From Spinellus fusiger (Eukaryota; Mucoromycota; Mucoromycetes; Mucorales; Phycomycetaceae), in assembly GCA_025094145.1 (NCBI GenBank), contig JALLLS010000053.1, positions 186,001 through 250,000 on the forward strand: DNA of 64,000 nucleotides, written 5' to 3'. The notes under the pieces were generated by a model. That model saw only the letters and a list, made by a program, of their open reading frames with translations, was not told where the DNA came from and did not search any database. Positions 34,005-47,156 of the stretch are shown here, in pieces; position 1 is the stretch's first letter, and each line of letters begins with the position of its first letter. A program made the position numbers and the translations under genes.

Positions 34005-36702
34005 TTATGAAATATAGACTGTTGTAATTTTGGGGCAATGCAAGATTGTAGGAGGCTTGTGGGTCTCAGGATGAGATTGCTACAGACACAGTATATAACC
34101 ACTTAAGAGTACCCTTGGGGATGTACTACGGTAGGTGGTCCTTCAGAACGGACTGAACAATAGAGATTCTTGGCCAAAGAGAGATAGGACCCAATAGGAT
34201 AGAGTGCTTGTAACGGATTGGACTAACCAAAGAAACAGAACGACAGTAGCAAATAACAAAATAATAGAAAAGTGTATCTAGGTCAACAGAATCATACTTG
34301 CATGATATCTAGACAGCCTTTGCTTCTACGAATGGTACACAGTTACTGTTTGAAAACTTCGATGATTTATTCATAATAAAAGAATATTGTCTATATAGCT
34401 ATGAGTATCAAGGGTTTGTGACTATTTTGCCCTGAACTTAAGGGTTTAACGTTCAGGGATGTTTATTTCTCTTCTTTATCTTGCCTCAAAGTACTGTCAG
34501 GATCAGCGGACATTACTCACACTGTGCAAAAAGTGAAAAGAAAAGTGTGTAATTTTTTTCTGAGGATGTGCGAATAATTTCCGAAAATAGTGTATAAGAA
34601 ACCAAAAAGGCATTATGTGTTATTTCTTGAGACAAAAACAGCATATGATTTAGGAGGCCCGACCTTTTTTTTTTCATCTATTTTATCTTCCTTTTCAATT
34701 TCTTTTATGAAACCTCCCCTCCCCCCCTTTTTTTTTTCTTTTTCTTTTCCGGATATGATGTTTATGAAAAGATATATCAATAGAAACGATTTAGATGTGT
34801 ATTTCATTGCTGTCATCCGTGTTACACATTATTCTATATTATAGCATGTCTATTGATATTAATATTGATATTGATATCTTATCCTAAAACACTCTGTCAA
34901 TATTTTTAATAGTACACTATAATACTTTATTAATTTAATTTGAAAGCTACTTAAAAATGTCATTTAAGTTATATGAATACTTACGAAAAAAAAAGTATAT
35001 AAATGATGAGAATCAAATAATAACGCACTTACTGGTTATAAAAGCTCGTTTCAGAAATATTCAAAACAATGATCTTTAGCTGATGTACCCCGATATCTCA
35101 CATAACATGACAAAAATAAGGTATTCTGTCAGTCAGTCATAGAAAATGTTACACATTTGAGGTAGATGTATGACCTTTACAGTTCAAAAAGAGCAAGTGA
35201 ATCAAGTCACACACAATTTCTGTATAATTTAATAGATCTAAATGTCAGTTTATTGAGCATACAATTACAGTACAAGGTAGCGATTCAGTCAAACATTGCT
35301 ACAGTAAGTGAGCCCAGCCATCTGTTGCTCAATGGCAGTAGGTTTGATGGTATACACTTGTTAAATCCTGTGGTTTGTTGCGTTTGTTGATACAGACTGA
35401 TAAGATAGTCATCTAAATGAATAGATAGAATGCAACAAGTTCAACCTTTCATCATGTTGAGTGGCAAACCCTTTTTCATAAAGTAGAAGGTTAATGTTAT
35501 AATGTTTATTAAACTTGCCACATTGTACATTGATTTGAAGCCTTGTCTGTGACTGAAACTATTACTCTAAACCTGATCTCATTGTAGCACAATTTCTCCA
35601 CTCTTTCTCTGCTCCTACTACTATTAGGTGATCATAAACCCTATTTGGTACAATGTTACCAGTAGTTCTAAAGCAAATGATTTGAGTAGCACAAAATAGC
35701 ATATGCTCCCGTAATCCAATAATTACTCGGATAAAACACACATGTTGATTAATATTCTACACTAGAGCAAAATGAGATCCCTTCTATGACATAAAGAAGT
35801 TCTTGGTGTATCAAACCCATAAACACAGTCTATTGACTTCTTAGATTGAATTAGCCGAGTATCTACAGCTCATAAAGTCATTCTTCTTAATCAATAGTTC
35901 ATCTTCACAATCCCCCTATCAATAGAGTGTCATACTATGCACTTACATTGTGGCAGCTGCATTCTCTATTAATAGATTTAGATATCATTCTTTTTGAGAG
36001 TAGAATATGATACTTCATTGATAAGGAATTATGAAAATGAGCTATTTATGAACTAAAGAGAGTGAATACATCAGATTCTTGGAGCGAATATACCAGAAAG
36101 TTAATTTCTTAGTCATTCAACAATGACATCTTTCTTTCTATAGATCGTGCCTTTACCCATATCTATCTATCTCATATCTTATTGTGGGCAAGACAAATAC
36201 AATAAACGTAAGAATGTACCTTGGATGTCAATATTATTTTTTCAGTTTAAATTTCATTGTTATAGCAAACTTTATTTTCAAAAAGATAATACTGTCGATC
36301 ATTTGATCTTTTTACTGTTTTTGGTGATTTGAGATACCTTATCACATGTCAGATCATAAAAAAAAACAAAAACAAAATATGTCTGACATTTGAAACTTCA
36401 GATACTTGAGTAAAGTAGTATGTGTCATCATTGCCTGTTTTGTTTTAGAAAATAGAATCTATTTCAACAACAGCTATTAACAGTAATAAAGGGTATAGTA
36501 TAACAATGAAAAGAAAAAAGATAGGAAAAGGAAATAAAAAGATAGGAAAAGGAAATAAAAGGAAATAAAAGATAACAAAAGGAAATAAAAGGAAATAAAA
36601 GGAGAAATATGTATAATCTTCCGAGAAAAAGAAAAGAAATGTGTGTGTGTGTGTGTATATATGTGTGTGTGTGTGTGCTACTGTATAGACACAAGCTATT
36701 GT
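34005..36702. other. Intergenic with low-complexity patches
   Basis: No gene recognised. Poly-T/poly-C patches occur near 34665-34745. A GGAAATAAAA repeat lies at about 36500-36605, and a GT-rich microsatellite at about 36640-36680, next to the 3' end of the transporter gene. Confidence 0.5.
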
Positions 36703-39163
36703 TTATGCAGCTCTGTCTCTCTTACTATACATCACTGCTGCCTGAGATGCCTCATAAAGAGATAAGAAAAAGTATTGGTATTTGTCCTGAATACTGGTCA
36801 TTCTTTCAGGTAGTGTATCAATGGCTGTTTCACAATAACACAGCTCTTGTTCACTTTTTGCTGTTGGGGATGATATTTGCGCCTCAGAAGGTCCAGTAGT
36901 GTCAGGATATCCTTTCTCTACATTGTTGATATCTCCAGTACTATAAGTCTGCCCCTCTTTAATGGAGTGCGATGTAGGTGGTAGGTGGGTGTCCGGTACC
37001 ACTGACAGGGTACATCCATGACCTCCTATGGGATGACCTTTCTTCCCCGAAGCATTCGTAATATTATCAGGCATAAAGTGTGAAAATCCAGGCACACGAC
37101 ACTGTCTACCAAACCCAGCCAACAATAAACTCTTTCGAACATTGGGAGCTTGAACAACAATAAACCAATGAACTCCTGTTCCTGAGTAACGATCCACCAT
37201 CATTCCTATGCTGACAAGCTGTTCAATCCCTGTAGCATCCATATGATGGACTCCTGATAGGTCCAACACTATAGCACCCAAGACAGGCTGGAGCATAGAC
37301 TTTTGCTGATGTGAAATATTCCATGACATGTCGCTTTTGTTGTTGCTGGGAGGGATGCCAGGACGTGTTGTATGTTTTATCTCGTCTGCTAAGCGATCAA
37401 AAATATAAGCGGCATTTTGAAATACAATATTTTCTTGTGGTTGGAAACAAATAATTCCTTCTCCCAACGGACGAACAAAGGTGCCGAGAGTTGGATGATC
37501 CAATGGATGGAATTGAAGTTGAGTTTTCTCTGGTTCACTCAGTGGCAATTCAATACAACCCAAGATAGCATAGCTAGGCCGGGCCACGCGATAAAGCTGG
37601 ACAATCAACGACAAGCCTACAGGAACATAGACACTGATGTCGATACGTGTACATAATGAAATAACATAAGCAGAAGCAAATACAAGGAACTCTGAAGGAT
37701 GAATGTTCCACAACTTGATCCATCCTGCTGGACCTGTTAGGAGATCAGGGATGGCATTCATGATGACAGCAGCAAGGGCGGCCGTTGGAATATACTGAAA
37801 CACAGGTGTAAGGGCATAGATGGCTAACACAACGATAAGGCCTACAAAGAGGTTTGACAAAGGAGTACGACACCCTGACTTGGACATGACTGCCGTGCGT
37901 GAAAAGGCACCCGTTGAAGGGTAGGCAGAGAAGAACGAAGCAAGGATATTGGTGAGTCCAATCGCAATGCTCTCCTGATTTACATCAACTGAAGGAAGCA
38001 TGTAAGCAATGTATCTTATAGCCCGACAACTTACTTCTGTAGTCAGACGTCTTTCCAAGACTGCTAGAAATGGCACAATGCTCCATGATCAAAAGCACAA
38101 CCACGCCTGGCATGTAAGTTATCACATAAGATAGTAAAGAGTGGTCTACTTTAGGCACACCCATATTTTGAAATCCAGGAGGCACAGGTCCAAGGATAGT
38201 GAATGGGCTCTTTTCGTAATTTCCAAAGTGGTTCACCAGATAAGAGATCAAGGTGGAGACTACAATAACGACAATATTGCGACTGATACTGAGGAAGAAG
38301 ATCTTGTTCTTGTGGTGGGCGTAGTGCTTTGATAGATAGATACATGCGTATTTGATACTGTACAGCCAAGCAAAAGAGATAATACCAAATGCAGCATCCA
38401 CTGTAGCATGAGGAAGTCCTTGAAGAGTCTTCCCAAATACCAAATAGGGTACTTCCGTAGTGATAATTCCAGGTATACCCAGCAACTTGTTCAGTTGGTT
38501 AATAAGGATAGTCATACCAGAACCAGACATAAACCCAGCAATGGCAGGCTGTGAGATGAAATGAAAGAGAATTCCTAAACGAAAAATACCAATACAGAAT
38601 GTAATGATTCCTGAGAACAGAGCCAGCACTACGGCAACATCCTTCAGTGTCCACAGTCCTTGTAGGTACTGAGGTGTGTTGATCACATCAAACACAATCT
38701 GACCCACTAAAAGAGACATAATGGCTGTGGTACCTAAAGATTCAGCAAAAAGTATCAGCAAAATTATCCAGCAAAAACAATGCGACTTGTGTTCCTACCA
38801 ATGCTAATGTCTTTGCTTGTACCTAGGAAGGGATAGATCATAACCCCCACAAAGCTAGAATACAGTCCATATTCAGCAGGTAAACCAGCAATTTTGGCTA
38901 TATGTATTACATTAATACAATGCCCGTGTTTTCTAGTGCCTAGCTTTACCATAAGCCATAGATTGAGGCACTACAATGGTGCCTACAGTGATAGCACATA
39001 TCAAATCACCCCACAGCCATGTCCAGTTATATCTTGGCAGCCATTCTACAATTGGAAAAAGATGTCTGAGGTAATCAACGCAGCCGCAGGGCAGGGAGGA
39101 GACAGTGTTTGCCAGCCATTTCTTCACGGGAGTGGGTTGTTGGTCGAGATAGAAGGTTGTCAT
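36703..39163 (-). CDS. SulP-family sulfate permease with STAS domain
   Basis: Anion transporter of the SLC26/SulP family, probably sulfate uptake at the plasma membrane. Exons: 38950-39163, 38799-38897, 38035-38733, 36703-37988, giving 765 residues in frame. Signatures: FPIVEWLPRYNWTWLWGDLI, VVPQSMAYAKIAGLPAEYGLYSS, GTSKDISIGTTAIMSLLVGQ, ESIAIGLTNILASFFSAYPSTGAFSRTA, and multiple membrane spans. A cytosolic STAS domain follows, with AIVLDLSGVHHMDATGIEQL near residue 575. The ATG at 39163 (MTTFYLDQQ) was chosen as the first Met in the frame joined to the transporter core; an upstream ATG at about 39234 is in a frame that does not continue. The gene lies 270 bp downstream of the 14-3-3 stop codon, on the same strand. 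Confidence 0.94.
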
Positions 39164-39433
39164 GAGCAGCAAAACAGAAAGAGGGACGAGAATAAATACT
39201 GCTCTTATCAACGTGGAATTTTGGTAATTGCATTTCTATCCTAACAAAAACAACACATCTTCATTTATACATTTTAGACTTTTTTTTTACAAGTCAAACT
39301 GTCTGTCTCTATTGTTATTACTGCTGTTTCATCGGCAAAAATAATGTCTATTTCTCTACGTCATTGTCATGTGTAAGCATAATAACTTTATTGAGGGCAA
39401 AAAATTAAAAAAAAAAAAGGTGAGGATGACAGC

Positions 39434-40586
39434 TTATTCTTCTTCTTCGTCCTCCTTCTTCTCAGCCTTGTCGTTCTCTACGGAGTACAAACACTCGATT
39501 AGCTTCATCGGTTGACACCTGTAGGCACACCCCATACACTCTTAAAAGGCAACTCACCCTCCTGCAAATCAGATGTCCACAGTGTCAGGTTGTCTCTCAA
39601 CAGTTGCATGATCAAGGTGGAGTCCTTGTAAGACTCTTCAGAGAGAGTATCGAGTTCGGCAATGGCATCATCAAAGGCCTGTTTTGCCAAGTGACAGGCA
39701 CGGTCAGGAGAGTTGAGGATTTCATAGTAGAACACAGAGAAGTTCAAGGCCAGACCGAGACGGATGGGGTGGGTGGTGGCCAACTCCACCTGGGCAATGT
39801 CAGTGGCAGCCTTGTAAGCCTCGTGTGCAGCAGTGGCAGCAGCCTTTCTGTTATCACTGGTTGCATACTCAGCATCATAGCGGTGGTAATCACCCTTCAT
39901 CTTGTAGTAGAACACCCTGGCCTCTCCTTCAGTAGCAGAGGGAATCAGGTGGTCCTTGAGAAGAGCAAGGATGTCGTTGCACACGTCATAGAGCTCACTC
40001 TCAATCTTGTTGCGGTACTCCTTTACCTTGACCACTCTGTCTTCATGGCCCTTGATGTCTTCCTTTTGTTCAATGGAGGAAACAATTCTCCATGAAGCAC
40101 GACGGGCTCCAATGACATTCTTGTAGGCCACTGACAGGAGGTTGCGCTCTTCTACTGTCAGATCCACACCCAACTAGAAATGGCATGTCCAAAGCCACCA
40201 GCAACACAATAGAGCATAAGTGTCTTTTTCTTGTATAGGACACTGTCTCCTTTTTTATACATACCTTTGCTACATGTTTCATATAGAGCACCATTTCTAG
40301 TCACCATGATTAGCATTGGGATTTTGGTATCAACACACACATATTTATAAATGTGTGTATGTGTGTACATAAATCAAGGTTTTTTCTTTTTGTATTTATC
40401 TGTTCTCTTTTCTCTTTTCTTACTGCTATTTGTATCTTACCATCATAACGCTCAGCCTGCTCGGCAATCTTGGCCATATACACCTAATACTTTTCCATTA
40501 CCCTGTCTTGTCTGCTTATTACCTTTTCTTCACGCTCCTATACAAGTTAATACATGAACAAGAAATAATAGACCTACAGACTCCAT
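39434..40586 (-). CDS. 14-3-3 protein
   Basis: Phosphoserine/phosphothreonine-binding dimeric adaptor protein of the cytosol and nucleus. Exons: 40578-40586, 40523-40537, 40441-40483, 40263-40294, 39558-40173, 39434-39477, giving 252 residues beginning [24 protein letters not shown]. Both family signatures are present: [10 protein letters not shown] with IGARRASWR, and [20 protein letters not shown]; the acidic C-terminus ends EKKEDEEE. The first two coding exons are only 9 and 15 nt, but they restore the standard N-terminus and join in phase. The length and N-terminus fit yeast Bmh and animal 14-3-3 proteins, which supports the tiny exons. Confidence 0.95.
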
Positions 40587-42128
40587 AGTAAATACAATAG
40601 ATAAGTAGAGGAAGGTTTAAAAGTGTAAAGAAGTATAAAAGAAGGAAGAGTCTAAAAAGAGAAGGGTCTTGGCGAGATCTTGCAGAAGAAAAGAGAACCG
40701 GATATCGAAATCACACGTGTAAGACATAGATGTCGTCACCATCATGCACTTACACACACAGACACACACCCGTACTTGTAAATACATGAAGAAATAAGTA
40801 TGTGCTTGTGTGTGTGCTTTCTTATGAATAAACACTATGCGAACTACGCATATAAAGATGGGCAAACATGTAAATAGATAGATATATAAATAGATAGATA
40901 ATAAGCTAAATAGATATATTATTCAATTGTTAAATTGATACACAGATACATCAGTAAATAATGAGATAAGTAAATAATTAAATAATTAAATAGGTAAACA
41001 AGTAAATAAGTAAACAAGTAAATAAGTAAATAAGTAAACAAGTAAATAAGTAAACAAGTAAACAAGTAAATAATTAAACAAGTAAATAATTAAACAAGTA
41101 AATAGTTAAACAAGTAAATAGTTAAAAAGTCAATGTAGATCTGTATGTATTTAGAAGTGTAGATTTAAACAAAGATAGAAAAGTAATATATTTATGTCTC
41201 TATGCTTAAAAGCTCATTGACCTTAATGGCTGCCAATCAATACAGATACAAGTATATTTTCATTCTTATATTTATAACTGTATTTACACTAATATTTATT
41301 TTTTATGTTTATCACTGTATTAATACTCATACGTGTACATAGACTTGTACCCATACCTATATTCATGCTTCTCATTCATATTCTATTCGTACTTGTGCTT
41401 ATATTTACACTTATACATATAGATGTGTTTGTGTACTTGTACTTGTATTTGTATTTACACTTGTATTTACACTTGTGTTTGTATTTATGTGGATGAGTGG
41501 ATGAGTGTATGTTTGTGTATATGTATTCGTGTGTGTGTGTATGTGTTGTGGTGATTGAATCTCATTGCCTACTTCTAGTCTCTTTGACTCCCTCCTTCAC
41601 TATTGTACAACTCTCTTATAGATCCGCCTCGGGAGTGTACCGAGCTTATTTTCATACTACATAAAGGGTATATGTATATATCTGTATACCTACAATATAG
41701 CTATTCCTTACAGATCTGTTGTTTATCTACAGGCTCATCCAGACTCTACTATTTTGTCTATAATCACACCAAGGTGCATGCATGCATAATTATGATAAGA
41801 GTGATGATAAGAGTGATAATAAGGAGACTTTGTGCTTCTCCATCTTCCTACACTCACGCCTATTCATACTTATTCACACCTATACTTATTCATACTTATT
41901 CATACTTATTCACATCCATTCATACTTATTCACACATATCCATATATACATTTTCCCTCTCTCTCCCCCCCTCTCTCACACACTCACTCTCACTCACACA
42001 CTCACACTCACACTCACTCTCCCTCCCTCTCTCTCACACACACTCTTCTATACATACAACCATTTATACATATATATTATATTTTGATGAAGGGGTATTG
42101 AGAATGACTACTTGTTGTTTTTCTTGTT
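40587..42128. repeat. Intergenic block of simple repeats
   Basis: Degenerate tandem repeats: AAGTAAATAAGTAAAC-type units at about 40930-41125; TTGTATTTACAC-type units at about 41300-41530; TTATTCATAC-type units at about 41860-41940; CT/CA-rich runs (CACTCT, CTCACA) at about 41955-42045. ORFs over these are artefacts of the repeats. Confidence 0.75.
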
Positions 42129-43740
42129 TTACATGGAGTGAGAGGTAGGCAGTACGCCATTCTGAAATAAAGGCACACCATTGTTCATAAGAGTGCCCAT
42201 AGGTCGATTGTCATAATAAGCGTAATTATAACCTTCTTCGCGTGGGCTGTTGCGTTGGTTGTCCTGCATCACCACATTGGACATTGGGTAGTCAGAATAG
42301 GAGGGTGGTTGGGAAAGAGCCATTGAATGAAGCAAGGCCTGAGAATTGGAGTTGGATTCTTGCAAAGGGGGTCGGTGGAGAGGGTGGACTGGATTAAGAA
42401 GCTGTCCTATGTTAGGATTGGTGGCAAATCTCTGTTGTCTTTCCTCCAATCCAAGAGCCCCTTCTGGCATACGATGATCTCCAGAATATTCAGAACTTAT
42501 CATGTGTGGATGCACTTGCCCAAACGATGAAGAGGGAGGGCAGTGTTGAGGTGCCTGTCTTCTGTCTCCATGCGTGGAATGCATAGACATCATGTCATAG
42601 CTATTTCTCTCTACCCTGGACAGAGGAGATGGCAGTGAATTCGAAGACACAGAAGACGTCGAATAATGACGCTGGTGTTGGTAGGAAGGTCGAGCAGGAG
42701 ACAGCATTGGCGTGCCAGGTGAAGACATGGAAGAAGACATGCCTGTAGGAGAAGGTATAGCAGGGTATCCCGGTGTGTACATGATAGGCATCGGTTGATT
42801 GCCATAGGACATTGTAGGTGAGTGCTTTTGGGCATTTTCTAACTCCATGCGCTGCTGATGTGCATAAGACGAGCTGTACATCATGTCTGGACGAGGTACA
42901 GTGCTCTGGAAATGGTCCGAGGAGCGTACAGACCCAACGGACATACTCCGGAGAGGATGAACACGTCGATCTAACAGTTAGCATAAGTTATAGAGTAGTA
43001 TTTTACCATAGGCTTCGTTTTGGAAGTGGCCTTGCATAGGGTCATTTTCATCAAACGCAGGCTCTACTACGGGTGGGATACGGAAATTATGCTTCACGAG
43101 CAAATCAGGTGAAATCTCAAGACCGGCAAGTTCTGGCACAGAAGAAGGGGTGCGCAATCGGTTTTGAAGAATATCTTCTGGATTATAATAGGATATAAGA
43201 TGCTGTGAGACGCCATTTACCACAATAGCCATGGTCTTCTTCACAAGACCATCCTTGCGAAACTTGTAGGAGTCTGACAGACTGCCCACTAGTCGTCGTT
43301 CTCTGTTTCGGTCTGATATATCACTAGTGGCGGTTGCAACAGCTGTAGCAATAGCAGAAGAACTTGTTTGATCCGCACTGTAGCTCCGTTGTCGTGCATC
43401 TGCGCCTGATACACTCGACAAAGAGAGTTTCTTGTCTGAAGAACGCTTGTCCAGTTCACGGTAAATAAGAAAGTTACCGAGAATACGAGATGGACTCCAT
43501 ATAAACCCATCAGTCCAGCGTTTGATACCTAGAACACATGAATGCGTGTTCTTTCTCTGGTGGGCGTATTTTACCTGATTCTCGTTCATCAAATACAAAA
43601 ACTGAGCCTGATTGTATCATTTTGCGCTCTTTTTCTTGAAGGCGTCGTCGCACTCTTGGCAAAAGACCTCGTCGGCAGCCTTCAAACACCAGTAAAACAT
43701 CCTGTGTAGTTTCAATATAGCCGTGGAACGTTTCTGTCAT
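42129..43740 (-). CDS. WOPR-family (Gti1/Pac2/Wor1-like) transcription factor
   Basis: A fungus-specific DNA-binding regulator; relatives control morphology and development (Wor1, Ryp1, Pac2, Gti1). Exons: 43575-43740, 43007-43528, 42129-42970, giving 509 residues. WOPR box part 1: TFHGYIETTQDVLLVFEACRRG-type segment, LLPRVRRRLQEKER, SGSVFVFDERESGIKRWTDG, WSPSRILGNFLIYREL. Part 2: FRKDGLVKKTMAIVV, HLISYYNPEDI. Between them lies a Ser/Ala-rich linker of about 60 residues. The C-terminal half is low-complexity, rich in Ser, Pro, Gln, His and Met. The ATG opens directly into the WOPR box, as in family members. The identity of the family is secure; the biological role in this organism is unknown. 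Confidence 0.93.
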
Positions 43741-45792
43741 CAGATGTCGAGTTTACGAGACAGTTGCAACGTGTTGGGCTATTGTGTAAGATAAAATAAA
43801 AAAAAAGAAAATGAAGAAAATGAAGAAAATGAGAAAGGAGAAAGGAGAAAACTCTCTAATGAATGCAAATAGTAGGAAAAAAAGAAGAAAAAAAAAGAAC
43901 GAGAAATAGAGAACCGAGCAAGGAGATAAGAAAGCGGAAAAAAAGAGGAATAAATTTAGAGAAGCCAGGCGAGGGGTTGTTAGGTGGTACTGGAGGGAAT
44001 TGTATTGCCGTCTAAAGTATTCACCGCATCCACTACATATGGCCTGCTCATCTTCTTTCTTCAATAGCGCTTATTCCTTATAGACAAGACAAGAAGTATG
44101 TGCATAGTGGCAGACCATGGCAACAGGGGAATTGTTACTATGGTGATCGGACCTTATTTTTAAAGTGCCGATACGCCGCCCGTGGGTCATTCGTTGTAAG
44201 GGTTGTAAAGTAGGAACAAGGAGAGCGGAGTGTACCATCAGACTACAGCCGAGGGTCTATTTTGTTTGCCCATTAAAGAAATAATATATGTCTTTTGGTT
44301 ATGCATTAGTGCAGATGCCTCAATAAGACCACTATTCTTCATTGGATCCACTAGGAACTTCTCCTCATCTTTATGGAAAGTTACAGTAGAGAAAAGAAGT
44401 GAGCTTCCAAGGCGTAGGGTAAAGTCAATGTGGGCTAGGAACAACAACAACAAAGACAAGCGTCACAGAAGGGTTCTTTTTTTTTTTTTTTTTTTGCACA
44501 TTTGGAATAGTAACGATGACTGTCCTACCATGCGCTGCTGTTTTGCACTCCCTCGAAACAGGCGATGGGAAAATGGTAAGTCGTCTCACTCTATTCTATC
44601 TCTGAGCCCATGCTTCTGCACCAACTACAGTGACTGAACAAGAGTTGTGTCTTCCGCTAAAGAACGTGCATTGACCTCTTCCTATCTCTTTTGCCTGTTT
44701 CTTAAAGAGATTAAATTCGGATAAATTATTTGAAATGTTACATACTAAGGATGCTTTTTTTGTCCTGCTATTTTCTTATGTTTTTTATTGTCTCCTGTGA
44801 TTATTTAAAACATAGTAGTTTGACTTGTTTTCCCGATACCAAAGCAGCTTATTTGTTTCTACTCAAACCACTCCTTTGGTTGAGGTGAGTCTAAAAAAGA
44901 AGGCGGCCACAGCCCATGGTGCACTGTGACCTACTGAGAGAGCAGAATTCCTTGGCAATAGAGTAATAGGCAGAGAGCATCTCTTGTAGGTAGTTGGGGC
45001 AATAGAGAAAGACGGCCTCTTTCTTTATCAGTTTCATCAAGGTAGTGTTTGATTCTATGAAAATACATTGAAAATCCCCTGTCTTTCTCTTTTTCTTTTG
45101 TGGCTGGATGCCTTCCTACAGCTCCATTTCCTCGGCTATTCACTGTACACGTCTAAGTATGATTCTGCTTGGTTGCAGACATTGGGGTTGTACAAGAGAA
45201 TCGTATATTAGAAAGTACCCAGTCTGTATTAGCCCACCCCATAACACAGCTTGTAAGCGTAACACTACACTCTTTCTGAGGGCTCAGTATCTACACTCTA
45301 CATGAATAGTCTTGACTGTGTCAATGCATAGCAAGGCTCATTCTGCCCAGAATGTAGTGAACCACCCCAGAAGATAATCACTGTTCTTGTCTTGTACCTG
45401 AATTGTGTACTCTTATTGGTCATGAATAGAAGACCTATTTCCAACAAGAGTAACATTGTAGTCTATCTGCTAATGAATAGTTTGGTTACAGTATAAATGC
45501 AACAGAGTCACAGACTGACGTGATGAGTAAGTTGGACCAATTGACTTTTATATCTTTATCAATAGTATTCATTTATAACAGTCTATTCAATATATATCTA
45601 TATAAATATATATATATTTATATAAGTGATGGCTATGTACTTACTCTACACTAAAGAAGTCTCCTATTAAAACACACTGTGGAAATGCATGGACTTGTTC
45701 TTGTTTGTTTTTCTTCTGCTGGAACTGGGACCAGATACACTGAGCAACCGTCGGCTTTTTATTTACCTTGGTTTGTTACTTGACACATCACC
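43741..45792. other. Intergenic, divergent promoters and a poly-T tract
   Basis: Upstream flank of the WOPR gene (A/G-rich, 43790-43960) and of the methyltransferase gene. A poly-T run of about 19 nt lies near 44478-44496. No further gene is supported; ORFs such as 44230-44637 look accidental. Confidence 0.45.
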
Positions 45793-46470
45793 ATGGCTAC
45801 AAGCAATAGAAAACAAGTCACATGCCCTTATCCTACTTTTTCATCACCGTTCATGGCACAAGAAGACGGCAAGACACTTCTAAAAGAGGAGAGAGAAGCA
45901 TTTCTAAAAGTGTTCCAGGAAGCAGACGTATTAGCTCAAGATACCAGTGATAATGACCCATTTCCTGCTTATCTCGATGCTATTGATACCAACCTAGCTC
46001 CATTCTGTCCAACATCAGCCAACCGAGTCCTTCTTACTTTGAAGATGGCCAATGTCAGTGAGAAGGATACTGTTCTTGATCTCGGATCAGGCGACGGCCG
46101 TTTCTGTACAGCTGCTGTTAGTGTCTATAATGCAGCGCGTGCTGTTGGCATCGAGTCTGATAGTGAACTTGTGAGTCTTTCACGCACACTATGTCAGCGT
46201 GTGTTGGGCAGCACCCGCAGTAGTGCAGTGGAGTTTGTGGAAGGAGATCTCCTTGCCCTCCCCTCTCTTGTACGTCATCAAGAATGGTCTGTTATTGTTC
46301 TGTTTCTCCTACCAGATCATACCGATAAATTTGCAGATGTGCTTCGTTTCCACTATCAACGGGGTGCACGTATTGTTAGTTTGGTGTTTAACCTTGATGA
46401 AATCAGTGAATTACGACTTGAGTTAGCCGATGTATCTCAGGGCATCTATGTATACCAGAAGCAGGCATAG
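45793..46470 (+). CDS. Small SAM-dependent methyltransferase (FAM173/ATPSCKMT-like)
   Basis: A single-exon gene of 225 residues. It has a class I methyltransferase fold: the SAM-binding motif I VLDLGSGDGRF lies at 94-104, preceded by the short helix PTSANRVLLTLKMANV, followed by AVGIESDSELVSLSR (motif II acid) and VEFVEGDLLAL. The PTS...(V/I)xxML-like helix just ahead of DLGSGDGR is typical of the FAM173 lysine methyltransferases of mitochondrial proteins. No clear targeting signal or membrane segment is visible, so the substrate is uncertain. The ATG at 45793 gives a polar N-terminus. Confidence 0.8.
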   Translation: MATSNRKQVTCPYPTFSSPFMAQEDGKTLLKEEREAFLKVFQEADVLAQDTSDNDPFPAYLDAIDTNLAPFCPTSANRVLLTLKMANVSEKDTVLDLGSGDGRFCTAAVSVYNAARAVGIESDSELVSLSRTLCQRVLGSTRSSAVEFVEGDLLALPSLVRHQEWSVIVLFLLPDHTDKFADVLRFHYQRGARIVSLVFNLDEISELRLELADVSQGIYVYQKQA

Positions 46471-47156
46471 AGAAGAAGAAGGAGTCTCTCTTCCTTGGGC
46501 ACTCTTGGAAGCACTTTTTAAAATCCTATTAGAATTATTTTAGAATCATAGTAGTAGTAATAATAAAAATAATACCTTTAGTCACATCAGTTATACACTT
46601 GGAAACCACATAGCATTGCCAATTGATCTTTATACCAAACACTTACCACCTATTTATCCACTCATTCTATGAATAGTATGTTTCTTTGATCCTTATAGTT
46701 TACATCTCTCTCTTATATTAATATTAATATTAATATTTATTTATATATATATATATATTTATATATATATTTATCATTTATATTATCTGCCTCATGGCTC
46801 GTGCCTGTGATCCGGTTGGGGAAAAAAAGGCTTTATTTCCCTTTTTCATCTTGCCCTCAAGCCTTGTTTTCTTCCTGTTTCTCTCTCCTACCACTGGATT
46901 CACACAGACCAAATAAAGAGAATAGTAATAGTAATTATTATAATACAAGTACTAGTCAGAAGGGCCGCAGTAATAATAATAATATTCATAGTAACCGTAA
47001 CATTAATAATAACACCATGACAAAATCAGTTCATCAACTCGTACGACCCCTCCGAAGATTAACGCTTTTAACAGGCCCGTCAAAAAGGTACTTTAGAATC
47101 CACAGTACAATCAATAACCCTCCAAAAGTATACCACTTGTACCTGAGTTTATCCCC
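46471..47156. other. Intergenic with AT microsatellite
   Basis: Contains ATATTA/TATATATTTATA repeats at about 46700-46780 and AAT-rich stretches at about 46920-47010. The frame open over 46801-47160 is repeat-derived and is not called as a gene. Confidence 0.5.

Noticed and set aside
39201..39240. Upstream ATG (MQLPKFHVDKS) as start of the sulfate permease
   Set aside because: Its frame does not lead into the transporter core and no clear intron joins it; the ATG at 39163 opens the right frame directly.
39604..40095. 163-residue plus-strand ORF
   Set aside because: It is the exact antisense of the large 14-3-3 exon; codon bias of that exon keeps the opposite strand open.
41603..42148. 181-residue plus-strand ORF rich in Thr, His, Ser and Tyr
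   Set aside because: It is produced by simple repeats (TTATTCATAC, CTCACA) and has no gene-like composition outside them.
44230..44637. 135-residue plus-strand ORF
   Set aside because: It crosses a poly-T tract (FFFFFFFF) and shows no domain or splice context.
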